Positions 1 through 12,489 are shown, counted from the stretch's first letter. The stretch: 64,000 nucleotides of DNA from Hortaea werneckii (GCA_037044905.1 JBAOKB010000071.1:310001-374000), one strand, 5' to 3'. A program made the numbers and translations. Notes: generated by a model from the letters alone, not told the origin.

Positions 1-1261
1 TCACCAGCATGCTTTACAACCACCATGGCATCGGCACTGGCTTCTCAGGCGGCTATCACGAGTACTTTGGTCCTAACGTCGACGAAGATGGTGTGGTCTA
101 CCTCATGCTTGCCAACGAGATGCTGCACACCCTCTTTCCATCCTGCATCACCATCGCTGAAGATGTCAGCGGTATGCCTGCCCTCTGCATCAAGCTGAGT
201 CTAGGCGGAATAGGATTCGACTACCGACTCGCCATGGCCGTACCGGACCTCTACATCAAATGGCTGAAAGAGAAGCAAGACATTGACTGGGACATGGGCA
301 ACCTCTGCTTCACCCTGACCAACCGTCGCCACGGCGAAAAGACAATCGCCTACGCCGAATCCCACGACCAAGCCCTGGTCGGCGACAAAACCCTCCTCTT
401 CTGGCTCTGCGACGCCCAGATGTACACGCACATGTCGACCCTTTCCGAATTCACTCCCGTCATCGAACGCGGCATGGCGCTACACAAGATGATCCGGCTG
501 ATCACGCACGGCCTAGGCGGCGAAGCCTACCTGAACTTCGAAGGCAACGAATTCGGACATCCCGAATGGCTCGACTTCCCGCGCGAGGGCAACAACAACT
601 CCTTCCACTACGCCCGCCGCCAATTCAACCTCGTCGACGACCACCTCCTTGCGCTACCACTTCCTCAACGACTTCGACGCCGCCATGCAGCACGCCGAGG
701 AGAAGTACGGCTGGCTGCACTCCCCGCAGGCCTACATCTCGCTCAAGCACGAGGGGGACAAAGTCATCGTCTTCGAGCGTGCCGGTCTCCTCTGGATCTT
801 CAACTTCCATCCTTCCAGTTCTTTTACCGATTACCGCGTCGGGGTCGAAACAGCGGGGACGTATCGGATTGTTCTGAATACGGATTCCCCCCGCTTTGGC
901 GGATTGGGACGCGTGGATGATGGGGAGAAGAGTCGGTTTTTCACGACGGATTTCGAGTGGAATGGTCGCAGGAATTTCTTGCAGGTTTATGTGCCGACTA
1001 GGACTGCTATGGTGAGTTTTTTTTTTTCCCCTTTTGACCCCCTTTGAACAGTTCTTTGATCTTATCAGGAAGGGGAAAGAAAATAAAGAGAAAAGGGAAA
1101 AAAAAGAAGGGAAAGACAGAAGAGAGGAAGAAGAAGAAGAAGAAAAAGAAGAAGAAGAAGAAACAGAAGGATGCTAATTTCTTTTTTTTTTTCAACAGGT
1201 CCTCGCGCTAGAAGAGACGCTCGATCCGAATTGGAAGTCGCAGATTCAGCTTGGCTATTAG
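1..1261 (+). CDS. GLC3: 1,4-alpha-glucan (glycogen) branching enzyme, 3' part
   Basis: Cytosolic GH13 enzyme that makes alpha-1,6 branches in glycogen. The start and the GH13 nucleophile Asp lie left of the window; the reading frame is already open at base 3. Visible: LYNHHG, the acid/base Glu in ITIAEDVSGMP, the third catalytic Asp in AESHDQALVGDKT, GNEFGHPEW, and the C-terminal beta domain ending IQLGY. Exon break: intron 1012-1198 (phase 0), GTGAGT donor, TGCTAAT branch, very purine-rich; last exon 1199-1261. Odd: one extra T at about 649-650 breaks the frame inside DDHLLRYHFLND; removing it restores the family sequence. After MPALC the residues are IKLS rather than the usual RPxx. Identity is certain from the family motifs; whether the break is biological is not. 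Confidence 0.93.
1068..1175 (+). repeat. GA/GAA-rich purine tract inside the GLC3 intron
   Basis: About 100 bases almost purely A and G, including a GAA trinucleotide run near 1128-1165, directly upstream of the branch point and a T-rich stretch. It is a microsatellite-like low-complexity intron filler and a likely length-polymorphic site. Confidence 0.8.
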
Positions 1262-1752
1262 AGGATTTCTGATGAGAGATGAATGGGAGGAGTGGGGAGA
1301 GAGAGAGAAATAACATTGAGAAGGCGAGGTTTCTGGTGATAAGGTGGGGTAGGGGCAAGAGGAGTGGTTAGGGGTGGAGAAGAAAGCGAGGACTTCCCAC
1401 CTCTTTCCTCCCCCCTTCCTTTTGCCTGCAGTGTCACTCCCAAGCGAAAAGGAGTTCCATACATGCTGGGATGGAGATTGTCTATATTTAATCGTACCTT
1501 GATCGGCTTTCCCTTCTTCTAGGGAGGAGGCGGAGGAATGGGTTTGAAAATATTACATCTCACACCCCTCCTTTTCCCCCTTCTTCCCCTTTCATGCCTG
1601 CTCGCTTACACGTATTCCCCTTCTCCCATCACAACCCCCACAAAACCTCGCCGAACCTCTCCCATCTCTCTGATTCGCCAATCCCCTCCATCCTCAATCG
1701 TCCCCTCCCGTGTGCTCTTTCCCCCACGACAGCCTACCTCTGTACACCCTAC
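1262..1752. other. Convergent 3' intergenic region
   Basis: Space between the stops of GLC3 (+) and the GHKL ATPase gene (-). Holds CT-rich and GA-rich low-complexity sequence expected of two 3' UTRs. No gene or RNA recognised. Confidence 0.7.
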
Positions 1753-4700
1753 CTACTGCGCCCCCTCCAACCCCCGATGATCAGCCACCATCTCCCGTCC
1801 CGCCCACCACACCATGCGCCGGAAGTAATGCGCGACAAAACTCTCCGTGTAGTAACTATGCTGCGCGCTATGCTCGCCGACCAGATTGTGCGCCAGTTCA
1901 TGACAGAGCGTGATCCACCAGTAAGCGCCTGCTTCCACTTTCGCCTCTGCTGCTGAAGAGGTCGAGGTCGAGGTTTGAGAATGGTGGTGGTGGTGGAGTT
2001 GTAAAACCGCAGATTACAGAACAGCGACCCGTTCGTGTTGAACGCTATACTCGACCCCGAATCGTCGTAGAAGATATTCAGGGTTTGCGGGGAGAGGTGC
2101 GGGGAGAAGATGGAGGTTGAGAGGGAGGTGAGGAGATTCGCGAAGTGGGTGAGTGCTGTGGAGTGTTGGGCGAGGAAGTCCTGGGGGATGGGAGTGGTAG
2201 GTGGAGGTTTTGGCGAGGAAGAGTTTGATTCCGCCGGTGTGGGGGAGCTCGTGCAGGAAGGTTAGGTCGTGCCCTGGTTTGGTGTCGCAGTAGGAGCGCG
2301 GTTGGTCTTCGTTGATGGTGTTGGTTTGGGGTCGGGAGAAGACGGAGGGGGAGTTGTAAGGGCGTGAGGACTGGATGGCGGATTCGAGGTGCTTTTGTAG
2401 GTCGCGGGGGGAGGAGACGCGTTCGGTGCCCGGTTGGAGGGCTTTGCCTCCGTTCGGGTCGTGGGGTTCGTAGGGTGGTGGGAGGTCCGGTGTGCCGGAT
2501 TGGTTGTTGCCGAGGAGATTTTGCATTTGTTGGCCTGCTGGACTAGAGGTGTTATTGCCTAGGCCGAGGGCTTTGCTGAGGTTGCTGAAGACGGATTTCT
2601 TGCCGCTGGCTTGATGGGTCTGGTCGCTGCTGTTCAGGAGATTCTGAGAAGGCCCCTGGCATTGATAGGGATCTGTCCGGTGTCTCTGGAGGAGGTTGAT
2701 CGGCCATTGGACTCTTCACATCGTTTGGTGCACCATTAGCAGTCCCGCTCATGATAGATGCAGCTCTTTGATCCTGAGGCGGTCTATTCGCAGCTTCGGC
2801 TTCCATGAGCCGTCGTTGTTCCTCTTCTCGCTTTTGACGTTCTGTCTCAGCAATACGAGACTCAGCAGCGCGAGCCCGTAGGATACGATCAACATTGTAC
2901 CCCTTCGTCTTCAATCGCCTAAGATCGCTTTCCAGAATAGTCTCCAGTGCAAGGTAGTCCTGCTGTCTTGGCCGGCGAAGCAGCAAGCTCATGATAGCAC
3001 GGCTGACTTCGTAAAGATCGTACCTCGCGGTGACATACAGCACAGCATCCCTCTTACTCTCTCGATGCAACGCAGCTGTGCGCTTCTCAGTGAACTGCAT
3101 CCGATAGCCCTTGAGCCTCCTGGTGATCTGAAGGAATTCCGTCGTCTTAACCGTCAGGTTCTGCTCCAGCCACTTGGCATCGTGTCGAATGACATCGGCG
3201 GTGTGATCATGCAAGAAGAGACGACACCGCTCGACGATAAGCTTCTGCAATCGCTGCGCAGAAGTCTGGTCCCTCTGCAAAGCTCCCATACGCTGATCGT
3301 CCTCAACAAGCTTGCTCAGCCACGGCGTCTCCAACCCAGAATACAATTGTTCCAGCGTCTCCTCCTGCGGCGCAGTAAGCAGACTCGACTGGAAAAGCCG
3401 ATAAGTCCCAAAATCATCGACGATCACCATCGAACTTGCAGTAGCAAGCGAATACTCCTTAATAAACATCTCCTCCTCCTCCGGATCCCGCTTCTCCTCG
3501 TCGCCCGGCAAAACCTTGGCGACCTCCTTCACACCCAGCAGACAAGGCGCAGCCTTCATCTCCCTCCACAGCAGCTTATCCCGTTTCAGCATCTCCGTAC
3601 TCTCCGCGATCTTCCTCAGGAGCTGCAGGTACTTCTCATGGCCGAGCGTCTGCAGCAAGCGCGCCGGCTGCCGGATCACCATCCCTGCGAGCTCCGCCGC
3701 GCTAGGCTCGTGCTTGGAGCCGACGCGGAGGAGGAAGGTGTTCGCTTCGTGGCCGAAGTCGACAAAGTCGAAGATGTCCCCGTACGTGGAACCGTCGCCG
3801 AGGTAGCACGAGCGGGGGGCGATGTATCGGACGCCATTGGGGCGCTTTTCGCTCTTGTCTGCAATTGGCACGATTGGGGCCTCGCCGAGGCGCTCTGCAA
3901 GATGGCCAGAAGGGTCCGATCTCGTTGAGCCGGTTGGCGAAGTAAGTGTATAGTTGTCGAGCTGACTGGATGTTCGCCGGCGGGTTCTTGATGAGTCGTT
4001 CTGACGCAACGTCAATCGCGGGATCCATAGCGATCCCGAACAAGAGATGGTGAGGCGCAATATCAGGTCTGACGACTCGGAATCTCAGAGCACCCACGTC
4101 CGGGTTGGCATAGCACTGCGACGGCTTCGCGACCATGTTGTTGCCTTCGCCTGCGAAAGGCAACACGGGTAGGAATGCCTGCTGGATGTCCCGCATGGGA
4201 TACCGTGAATATCCATTATGATGGAAGTTCATGATCCAGTACGTGATAGCGCTCTGTTGGAGATCGCTATTCGTGGGGGCTTTACTGAGGATGTTGACCA
4301 GATCCGGGATCGAAGGGTATGGTTGCAGACCTAGAGCTTTCAAGAAGCGGCCTTCCGGACTGCTGGGCCTATATGGTCCTGGCCATTGAAGCAACGGTAG
4401 ACCAAGACGGCGGAGAGGCTCGCTGGGCTCGAACAACTCCGAAGGTCGGTATAATTTGCCCTTCTGTATCTGGTCGCCAGATTGAGTTTCTGCGGTACAA
4501 ATGGGAGTGTCACGCAGCCGCTTGAGGTCTTCTTGGGGTATGTCATCTTTGACACTGACCAAGTACTTGATCAAGTCGACGTGGCTCCACTTGCCTTCCT
4601 CAGCATTCTGGCTGGCACCCTTAGCCATCAGCCGGTCAAACACTACGTTCAGCTCGATGGTCTTGCGAACGCCGAGAGTAGCGAGGAATTTCTCCTTGAC

Positions 4701-7109
4701 TCCTTGCAAGCCGGTGATGGTAGGCAAGTCTTCGAAGAGCTTTACACTGCCAAAATACGCCTGCGGTGGCTTGCGCATTCCCAGTTTCGTCGGTATCACC
4801 GTTCTCGGCATCAATAGCTCTGTCACAGTCTGTTTCGAAGAGTTTGACAGTCCTTCCCAGGCCTTTGAGATGACTGGCAGCACCTGAGACGCTACGGCCG
4901 GGGCTGCTGTTAAGCTCTGGCCTGGACCGAAACCCTGCCCGTCGCTCTCAATTAGCCACCGTAGCCACGGAACGATCTGAAGCTCTTCCCAGCCGATCGC
5001 CTCGAGCTGTCTCGGATTGAGACCTTTCGTGAACCTGAAGGGTATCGTCTGCGGAGGTGCAGGCATTTCGGCCGGGATCTTTGCTGAATTGATAAAGCTG
5101 GTAATATTGCCCAGCTGCAGAACGGGACTAGATGATGTACCGACATGCTCCTCGCTGATACCGGCCACCGTCCCATCAAAGAGAGTTAGGACGACCTTTG
5201 AATCCATATCGCCATTGGCGACCTTTTGGCAAGCCCACTTGACAAGTTCCATGACCTGCTTCTCAGTCAGGGCCTGAGCCTCTAGCTCCTTTTTGATGTC
5301 GCTGGTGGTGATGTCGGATAGCAAGCCATAGTCCCTCAACTTGGTAAGGAAGTCATTGGCTTTCAGCATCAGCTCATCAGGCACAACTGGGATGCCATCG
5401 ACAAAACTCAGATCTTCCGTCGCCACGCGCACTTGGTGGCTAGGAAGCACACCCCTAGTGCTGAGGACGTCAATGCTGGCCTTTTGGTTGCACATCCAGA
5501 AGGCCTCTTCGATATAGCCTCCAACCTTGGATGAAGGCGTAGACTCGTCGAAGTTGTACTGTTTATACGCATGAATGGCCGAAGGCATGACGGCGCCTAC
5601 GTCCTCTTTCGAGACTTTCTTATTGCCGTTTACGCTCATGGTTCGGTCGAGCTTACTTCGTAACTCTGCCATCTCGCCCGTGTAAGCTATGCGACAGGCA
5701 ATCCCGGCTACTCGCAGCATCTCAACATTCCAGTCTCTCACGTAGCGGGCGTTGAGATCGATGGACTCCCGTTCGACGGTAGGGATGACTGAGGGAGCGG
5801 ATATATGTGCCAGCAACCCGGTCGTTTGCGCGGTAGGGAATCCGATGAAGATCTTGCCGCTTTTTGTTGGTAATACTGAGGAGAAGATCTCGCCTGATTG
5901 TTTTGCTGCCGCACCTGTGCTTACAGCAGCAGCCGATTCGTCGTAGGATGAAGTCAAGATGGCTATCCGCGTGTGCTTTGGTGGTGGTTTCTTCGTTGCT
6001 CGTTCCAGTTCTGCTGAAAGCTGTCTGCCTACGTACGTCTGAACACTGACAGTACTTAATCTCAGAAATACGGTCGCTTGGCTGTAGCCGGTGAGATCCT
6101 CCATCAGCGACTGCTGCAGCACTTCCTCGTCACGCTGCGCTTTCCTCGACGCTGAGTTGACCGCATTGCCAGCTCCAGCGGTAAAGCGGCTGAACCAGCT
6201 GCGTAATGAACCCCCTGAAGACTCATTTTGCGGCTGCGGCGTTGCGACACTCGAAGTAGTGGGCATGGTACGGTTCCAGCCGACCACGTTCATCCACCGT
6301 GCGTCAATCTGCGCGTTCTGATACTCGACATCGACAATCTTCATCAAGCCGTCTCTCGTCTTCGGATTGACATCTTTCGGTATGCTGACATTCGCACCAG
6401 GCGCCATCTTCTTGTTCAAGGTCAGGATGTTCCAATCTTCCAAATGTAGTTCAATACACTCCAGTCCTACAAAAGTCAAGCTTGTGGCTAGGAACTGGCA
6501 TAGACTAAGCAAGGGCGGTACAGGCGTAGTTTGACTTCGATAATCAAGCAGGAAGGTAGTACCAGCAGTCGCTTGATCGTCCGGCAATTTTCCTCTCCTT
6601 GTAAATAGACTGTCTTTCTTCCAGTAGAATGCCATCGTCTGGTTGCCCGAGCTCACAAAGGGCGTTTCGCAGTCGGCGAAGACACTGTAGAAGCCCACAC
6701 CGAATGCGCCAATCTTGGTTTCATCGGGATTCCCTTCTGCTATCCTCTTCAACCTTTGCCAGTCATTCTCGCCAAAGACCTCGCCGTCGTTCGTTACCAA
6801 GAGCGTCTTGAGGGTATGGTGCAGCAAGACATGTCGGAGATGATCTGATGGATCCTGGGACTGGGGTAGAGGCACGCTGGCAGAAGGCAGAGTCTCGAAG
6901 CGGATGGAGACCTTTCTAGCCTGCGCATCGGCAGCATTCTGGATCAGCTCTCGCAGGGTTGTCCATTCGCCGGAATATCGTGCCAGCACCTTGTCTATCA
7001 ATGCTCTTGTGTTGACTGTGACGGCCTCTTCCTCCTCCTGCGAACTCATCGTCTGGTCGCGCATACGCGCGAAGCTGGAAGCCATGTTGTCGCCCAACGT
7101 CTGTTCCAC
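1753..7109 (-). CDS. Large HSP90-like (GHKL) ATPase protein, sacsin/DUF3684 type, with C-terminal HExxH motif
   Basis: Start ATG at 7109 (alternative Met at 7085); about 1,784 residues once four single-base frame breaks are bridged. The N-terminus has the three GHKL ATP-binding boxes: ELIQNAADA (residues 54-62), NDGEVF (107-112) and GAFGVGF (134-140), as in HSP90 and sacsin. I recognise the fungal DUF3684-type family; its function is not established. The middle is alpha/beta sequence of unknown role, followed by a charged coiled-coil-like stretch (about 2790-2900) and a Pro/Gln-rich linker. The C-terminus reads WWITLCHELAHNLVGEH then HSYYTESFVAHYF, with a zinc-protease-like HExxHxxxxxH at 1870-1902. 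Frame breaks: extra base about 3909, one within about 2580-2690, extra base about 2199, missing base about 1976-1992. The sum is divisible by three, supporting one gene. Divergent to CSE1. Confidence 0.85.
1870..1902 (-). other. HExxHxxxxxH zinc-binding-like motif of the GHKL protein
   Basis: Encodes HELAHNLVGEH. Three His and one Glu have the spacing of metzincin zinc sites (HExxHxxGxxH), except that Gly is one residue later than in that consensus. Seen directly; zinc binding is inferred. Confidence 0.7.
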
Positions 7110-7601
7110 TTCGCCTGTCTGATATATTGGGTACTTTATGTTCTTGCCGTCCGTCTATTGCATGGTTGACTCGGGGGAAGGGATGCAGCAAACACCACCA
7201 AAGTGAATAGGGCCAGACACCTGGTTCGAATATGAGATGCTGAATGGGCGAGGAGGCAAATCGTAGGAAGCGACTGTGGCGAGGTCTACGATGCCATCGG
7301 TACACACACGGACGCGAGTGGTCGCGCTGCGCCTACCGCCACGGGGATAGCGGTGATAGTGATAGCGGGACAGGCTCGCTTCGAGCCGAGACGATCGGGA
7401 GTTGGGAGTCGGGAGTCGGGAGAATGGGCTTGTTTGCCGCTACGTCAGACGCGCCGGGAGGGTTTTGCGGCGCGCCGTTAATTAGCATCCGTGCTCTGTA
7501 TTTACTGGCACATAGAAACGAAAGGTCTGGTCTGGTTGCTGGCTTTGCTCGAGCAATTCCTCCACCACCACTACCTTGATCTTCATACTCAACCCTGCAA
7601 G
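7110..7601. promoter_or_regulatory. Divergent promoter between the GHKL ATPase gene and CSE1
   Basis: About 490 bp shared 5' region. No clear TATA box next to either start; a TTAATTAG near 7479 and a CT/CA-rich leader before CSE1. Promoter role is inferred from gene orientation only. Confidence 0.6.
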
Positions 7602-10579
7602 ATGGCTGTAGACCTTCAGAACGTCGCGGGGCTGCTACAAGCATCACTTGATCCCGCTCAGAACCGCCAAGGTACGCCGGTTTCTGCCTCAATCCTCGAG
7701 CTTGCCCTCTCGACCATGTTCGAGGCTGATCTCCAAAATGAAAGCTAACCTTTCCTCCCAGCCGAGCAGTCCTTGAAGCAGGAAGAGGCCAAGCCAGGCT
7801 TCTCGCTTGCCCTTCTTCAGATCACAGCAGCAGACAGTTTCCCGCTGCAGACCCGATTAGCGAGCGCCCTCTTTTTCAAGAACTTCATCAAGCGCAATTG
7901 GACCGACGAGGATGGTAACCACAAGCTGCCTCAGGATGAGGTGGCAACTATTAAGAGCGAGCTCATTGGTCTGATGGTGAAGGTGCCACCATCCATCCAG
8001 GCGCAGCTCGGAGACGCTATCAGCGTCATCGCTGACAGCGACTTCTGGCAACGATGGGACACGCTGGTAGACGACCTGGTGTCACGATTCACCCCAGACA
8101 ACGCTGCGGTGAACAATGGCGTGTTACAGGTGGCACACTCCATTTTCAAGAGGTGGGAGCCGCTATACCGGTCCGATGAGCTCTACACAGAGATCAACCA
8201 TGTCCTGGAGAAGTTTGCGACCCCCTTTTGCAGCTGTGGCAGAACACAGACCAGGTCATTGAGCAGAGCCAGTCGAACCCAGAGGTGCTCAAGGCACACT
8301 ACTCCACTCTCGATCTCATCCTGAGGCTCATGTACGACCTCTCGACCCACGACATGCCACCGCAGTTCGAAGAGAACCTCTCAGCCATCGCTGGCCTCCT
8401 GCATAAGTATCTCACCTACGACAACGCCGCTCTGCGCACGAATGACGAAGACGAGGCGGGTCCACTTGAACATGTAAGAGCAGGTGTCTTCCGTGTCTTG
8501 GTGCTGTACACGAAGAAGTACGAGGAGGAGTTCAGACCCCACATGGAACAGTTCATTGGCACATCCTGGACCCTACTTACAGGCCTGGGGCCAGAAGCCA
8601 AGTATGATGTGGTTGTCAGCAGAGCGATGGAATTCCTCACCACCGTGGTGAGCATACGCCAGTACGCAGAGCAGTTCAACAACGCAGACGTGCTGGGTCA
8701 GGTAACGGAAAAGGTGGTCATACCAAACCTGTCATTGCGGGAGTCAGATATCGAGACATTCGAAGATGAGCCAATCGAATTTATTCGACGGGACCTAGAG
8801 GGCTCAGATGAGGATACGAGGCGGCGAGCGGCAACCAACTTCCTGCGGAAGCTCATGGAGCAATTCGAAAAGCTGGTAACGGACGTGGTGATGAGATACA
8901 TCGATCACTTCCTAGGCGAATACGCAAAGGACAAGAAGGGCAACTGGAAGTCCAAGGACACTGCTGTCCATCTTTACACTTCCATCGCAGCGAAGGGTTT
9001 GGCAACTCAGGCCAAGGGTGTCCTCAGCGTCAATCCCAACATTGATGTGATCGACTTCTTCACCAAGCACATTGCCGAAGACTTGACCGATGCCAACGCA
9101 GAATCCCTGCTGAAGGTTGACGCTATTAAGTATCTCTATCTCTTCCGCAGCATTCTGAACGCACAGCAATGGCAAGCCGCCTTCCCCTTGCTTGTCCAGC
9201 ACCTCAACTCCTCCAACTACGTGGTCTACACATACGCGGCTATCGCAGTTGACCGAGCTCTCTACCTCACGGACGACCAGCGACAGCCTGTCATTCCTCG
9301 CGACACCATCACACCATTGTCAAAGGACTTGCTGCAGCACTTGTTCAAGCTCATCACCGCAGATGCTAAGCCAGAGAAGGTGCAAGAAAATGAGTTCTTG
9401 ATGAAGTGCGTCATGCGAGTGCTCATCGTCATCAGGGATGGTGTAGTGCCAATCTTGCAGTTGGTGCTCACTAACTTGGTCAAATATCACCAAGGTGATT
9501 CGGCACAACCCTTCAAACCCCGGCTTCTGCTATTACCACTTCGAGTCCGTTGGTGCAGCCATTCGGTTTGCGGGACCAACCCAAGCAGACGCCATCGAGT
9601 CGAGCTTCTTTGAAGTCTTCGTTGCTATCCTTCAGGGCGACGTAGACGAGTTCAAGCCATATGTCTTCCAGCTATTCGCTGCCATGCTCGCATCTAACCC
9701 ATCGCCCACTGTCTCGACCCAGATGCAGCAGCTGGTCCAACCGGCGCTGACGCCTTCATACTGGGACAGCAAAGGTAACGTGCCAGCGCTCAACCGCTTC
9801 CTTTGCGCTATCATCCCAAAGGCAGCCGAACAGATCGCCGCCGCCAACCAAACCGAAGCCATCCTCGTCATCTTCCAGAAGCTAGTCAGCTCCAAAGCCT
9901 ACGAGACCTACGCCATGGACCTCATCGAAACCGTCGTGCACAACTTCCCCGTCACGGCGCTTGAGAACTACTGGACCCCGATGCTCCAGCTCATGTTCAC
10001 CCGCCTCTCCAACAGCAAAACCGAAAACTTCACCCTCCGCTTCATCCGCTTCTACCACCTCGTCTCGGCCCTCGTGAACAAAGGCCTCGGCGCCGACTTC
10101 TTCATCGCGACCGCGGACCGCGTGCAAGAAAACGTCTTCACGCCCATCTACACGCAGATCATCCTGCCGGACACCAAAAGCTCTCGCGGCCCTTCGACCG
10201 CAAAACCGCCGTCATCTCCCTCACGCGCACGCTGGCCGACAGCCAGGCCTTCGTGGACCGGTACAGCAAACGCGGCTGGACCATCACGTGCCAGGCCCTG
10301 CTGCAACTGCTCATCAACCCGCCCTTACCGCCCGCGGCGGACGACACGATCGAGGACCGCGACGTCGACGAGCTCGGCTTCGGCGCCGCTTTCACCCAGC
10401 TCAATACCTGTAAGCGCCCTGCGCAGGATCCCTGGCCTGAAGTCCAGGATGTGAAGCGTTGGGTCGGGATCACGCTTAATGAGGCCGATGCGAAGCACAG
10501 TGGGCGGATTGCGCGGTTTGTCGGGGAGAAGTTGGGCGAGCAGGAGCGCGCGGCTTTGCAGGCTGTTATGGCTGGGTGA
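7602..10579 (+). CDS. CSE1: Exportin-2 / importin-alpha re-exporter
   Basis: Karyopherin that returns importin-alpha from nucleus to cytoplasm with Ran-GTP. Exon 1 is 7602-7671, starting MAVDLQNVAGLL; intron 7672-7761 (donor GTACGC, branch GCTAAC, acceptor CCCAG); exon 2 starts AEQSLKQEEAKPG. The N-terminal importin-beta repeat holds RLASALFFKNFIKRNW, and the C-terminal CAS/CSE1 region runs to the end. About 962 residues after correction, normal for the family. Three single-base breaks: a missing base in the C run at 8221-8225 (KFATPLLQLW expected), an extra base at about 9484-9486 (NLVKITKVIRHNP expected), a missing base at about 10175-10182 (before LSRPFDRKTAVISLTR). CSE1 is essential in yeast, so the breaks are more likely sequence errors or a redundant copy. 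Convergent with PUF4. Confidence 0.92.
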
Positions 10580-12446
10580 GTGGGCATGGAGGATTTGGAT
10601 GAGGAACGTTCCTTGCTTCTTCTTCTTGTAAGGATTGGAGGAAGAGGCGGGGAAAGAGAGATGAGGATGTTAGAAACCAGGGTTTTCGGATTTTTTTTTG
10701 TTATTTTTCTTTAGATACCACGGATATGGATATGAAGGGGTTCTCGGATGGATGATGCTTTGAATGAGGCATGCATGGATGGAAGGTTCAGGAGAAGAGA
10801 AGGGAAAGGTCGTGAGGGTGGCAGTGAGGCAGGCGAGCCGGTGAAGAAAGAACGGGAAGGGAGACGGAGAGTGAGTGAGAGAAGGAAGACAGAGAACAGC
10901 GAAAAGAAGAAAAAGTGGAGGTTATTTGTATCATAGATCCAACTAGAAGGAGAGAGAAAAAAGCGCTGTTGTTTTCCTTCACTTTTTTTTTTTTTTTTTT
11001 TTTTTTTGCCTTTCCTTCTCTCCCAAAAGAGACGTCCACCGCAAAGCTCGAACCCCTTGACCTACTCGATGTGCCTTTGCTCTCTCCAGGACGGGCATAT
11101 TTTCACGTTTGGGGTTTTTTTTTTTTTTTCTTAGGTCTGCCGGTTATTATACGGTTGAACTGGGACGCATAATTCTGGGCCTGTTCCACGCACGACCGAG
11201 CACGCTTCCCATTCCCGGCTGATGAGAAGGAGAAAGGGACTCCGGATGTTTATCTACTTCTCGAGATGAGGATCTACGGTCACAAGGATGGCTTTCTGTT
11301 TTGTCAAAAAAAAAAAAAATTGATCTCCACACTGGAAGAGGCGGTTTGTTAAGAGGATAGAGGGAAGAGAAAAGGAAAAGGGAAGATGAAATTTTTTGAC
11401 GGTATTGGACAAAAGGGATCAAAGCAAGGCAAAGGAAGCATGGAGAGAAAGTGACAACATGGGAGGCAACTGGCATAAAAGGGGGCCTAAGATACATCAT
11501 CATCGTCATGGTCTTTATGCCTGTGAAAAAGAAAAAGAAAAAACCAGGCATGCATGTCCCAAGAGCCACCAAACCGTCTTTTCCTTTTGAGATTCGAGCT
11601 CTCGATGCCCGCGCCCGTTCGGTTTCCTCCTGATCATCATTGTCCTGCCTGGACTGCCTGGATTGCCTACTTGCTATCCTGCACCCGCATATCCAGTGAA
11701 AAGGCCACCGAGCAAATCCCCTTCCCCCTTTCCTTCTGTTACCCGCTCTTTCTCTTGCCCCATGATCCATGCATGCATGCAAGTAACACTCTCCCTCGAC
11801 CGTAATTTGCCCCAAGATGCCGTGAAGAGAGAAAGGGGAGGACAACTTAGATGTACAAAGTCGTATCATCGTCGGAGGTTGAAAAAAAGAAAGGAAGGGA
11901 AAAACGTTTTTCTCATGCTGAAGGTTGTTGTGTGATATTTCTTCGTATCGATATTGAAAGCCCCACAATCGTCAAGAAACTCCGATTGACAAAGGAGAAA
12001 GGGAGAGAGGAATACAGCTAATGGTGACAATGCTGTAATCAGAAAGTCGTACGCCGGGAAAGGAGGTTTTGTCTCTTGTCTCATGCCGGTGGTAATGGTA
12101 CAGGACCGCCAAAAAAGTACGGGCAAGGCACTGTCCCTTGCCCGTCCGGATGCGCCGACGGATATGCAAGTTGAAGATCCAGTCATATCTTTTTGGTTCG
12201 TAAGGGTTTTCCAGGGCTTCGTTGTCACAAGATATCAGCCAAATGAATTGAAAGAGTTCTCGTTCCCGTGTGTGTCTTTTTTTTTTTTTTTGGCTGATTT
12301 TCCATGTTTGCACCAATCATCTATCGTGGCAAATTGGGCCGTAGTAGGTCGTAGCTCATGTCGCATGAGGCTGAATGCTGTTGAAAGGTGGTGCCGCGGG
12401 GCGCATACGTATGTCAGCGCCTACGACACGCACCAATGATGCAGTA
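10580..12446. other. Long convergent intergenic region with homopolymer tracts
   Basis: Nearly 1.9 kb of 3' UTR and spacer between CSE1 and PUF4. It contains T25 (10983-11007), T15 (11115-11129), A13 (11306-11318) and T15 (12277-12291), with G/A-rich stretches around 10600-10960. No gene supported; short ORFs here are low-complexity. Confidence 0.7.
10983..11007 (+). repeat. T25 homopolymer
   Basis: Uninterrupted run of 25 T in the CSE1 3' region; likely length-variable and error-prone. Confidence 0.85.
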
Positions 12447-12455
12447 TATTGTACA
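12447..12455 (-). promoter_or_regulatory. Puf4-type binding site (UGUACAAUA) in the PUF4 3' UTR
   Basis: On the PUF4 transcript, about 35 nt after the stop codon, the RNA reads UGUACAAUA, an exact match to the 9-nt Puf4 consensus UGUAHAHUA known from yeast. This suggests autoregulation; binding is inferred. Confidence 0.5.
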
Positions 12456-12489
12456 GTCTGCAACTGCCGGATTGCAGCGCAGTCATTGA

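Noticed and set aside
3065..3928. 287-codon plus-strand ORF
   Set aside because: Antisense shadow of the GHKL ATPase gene; Leu/Arg-rich composition typical of reverse-frame translation.
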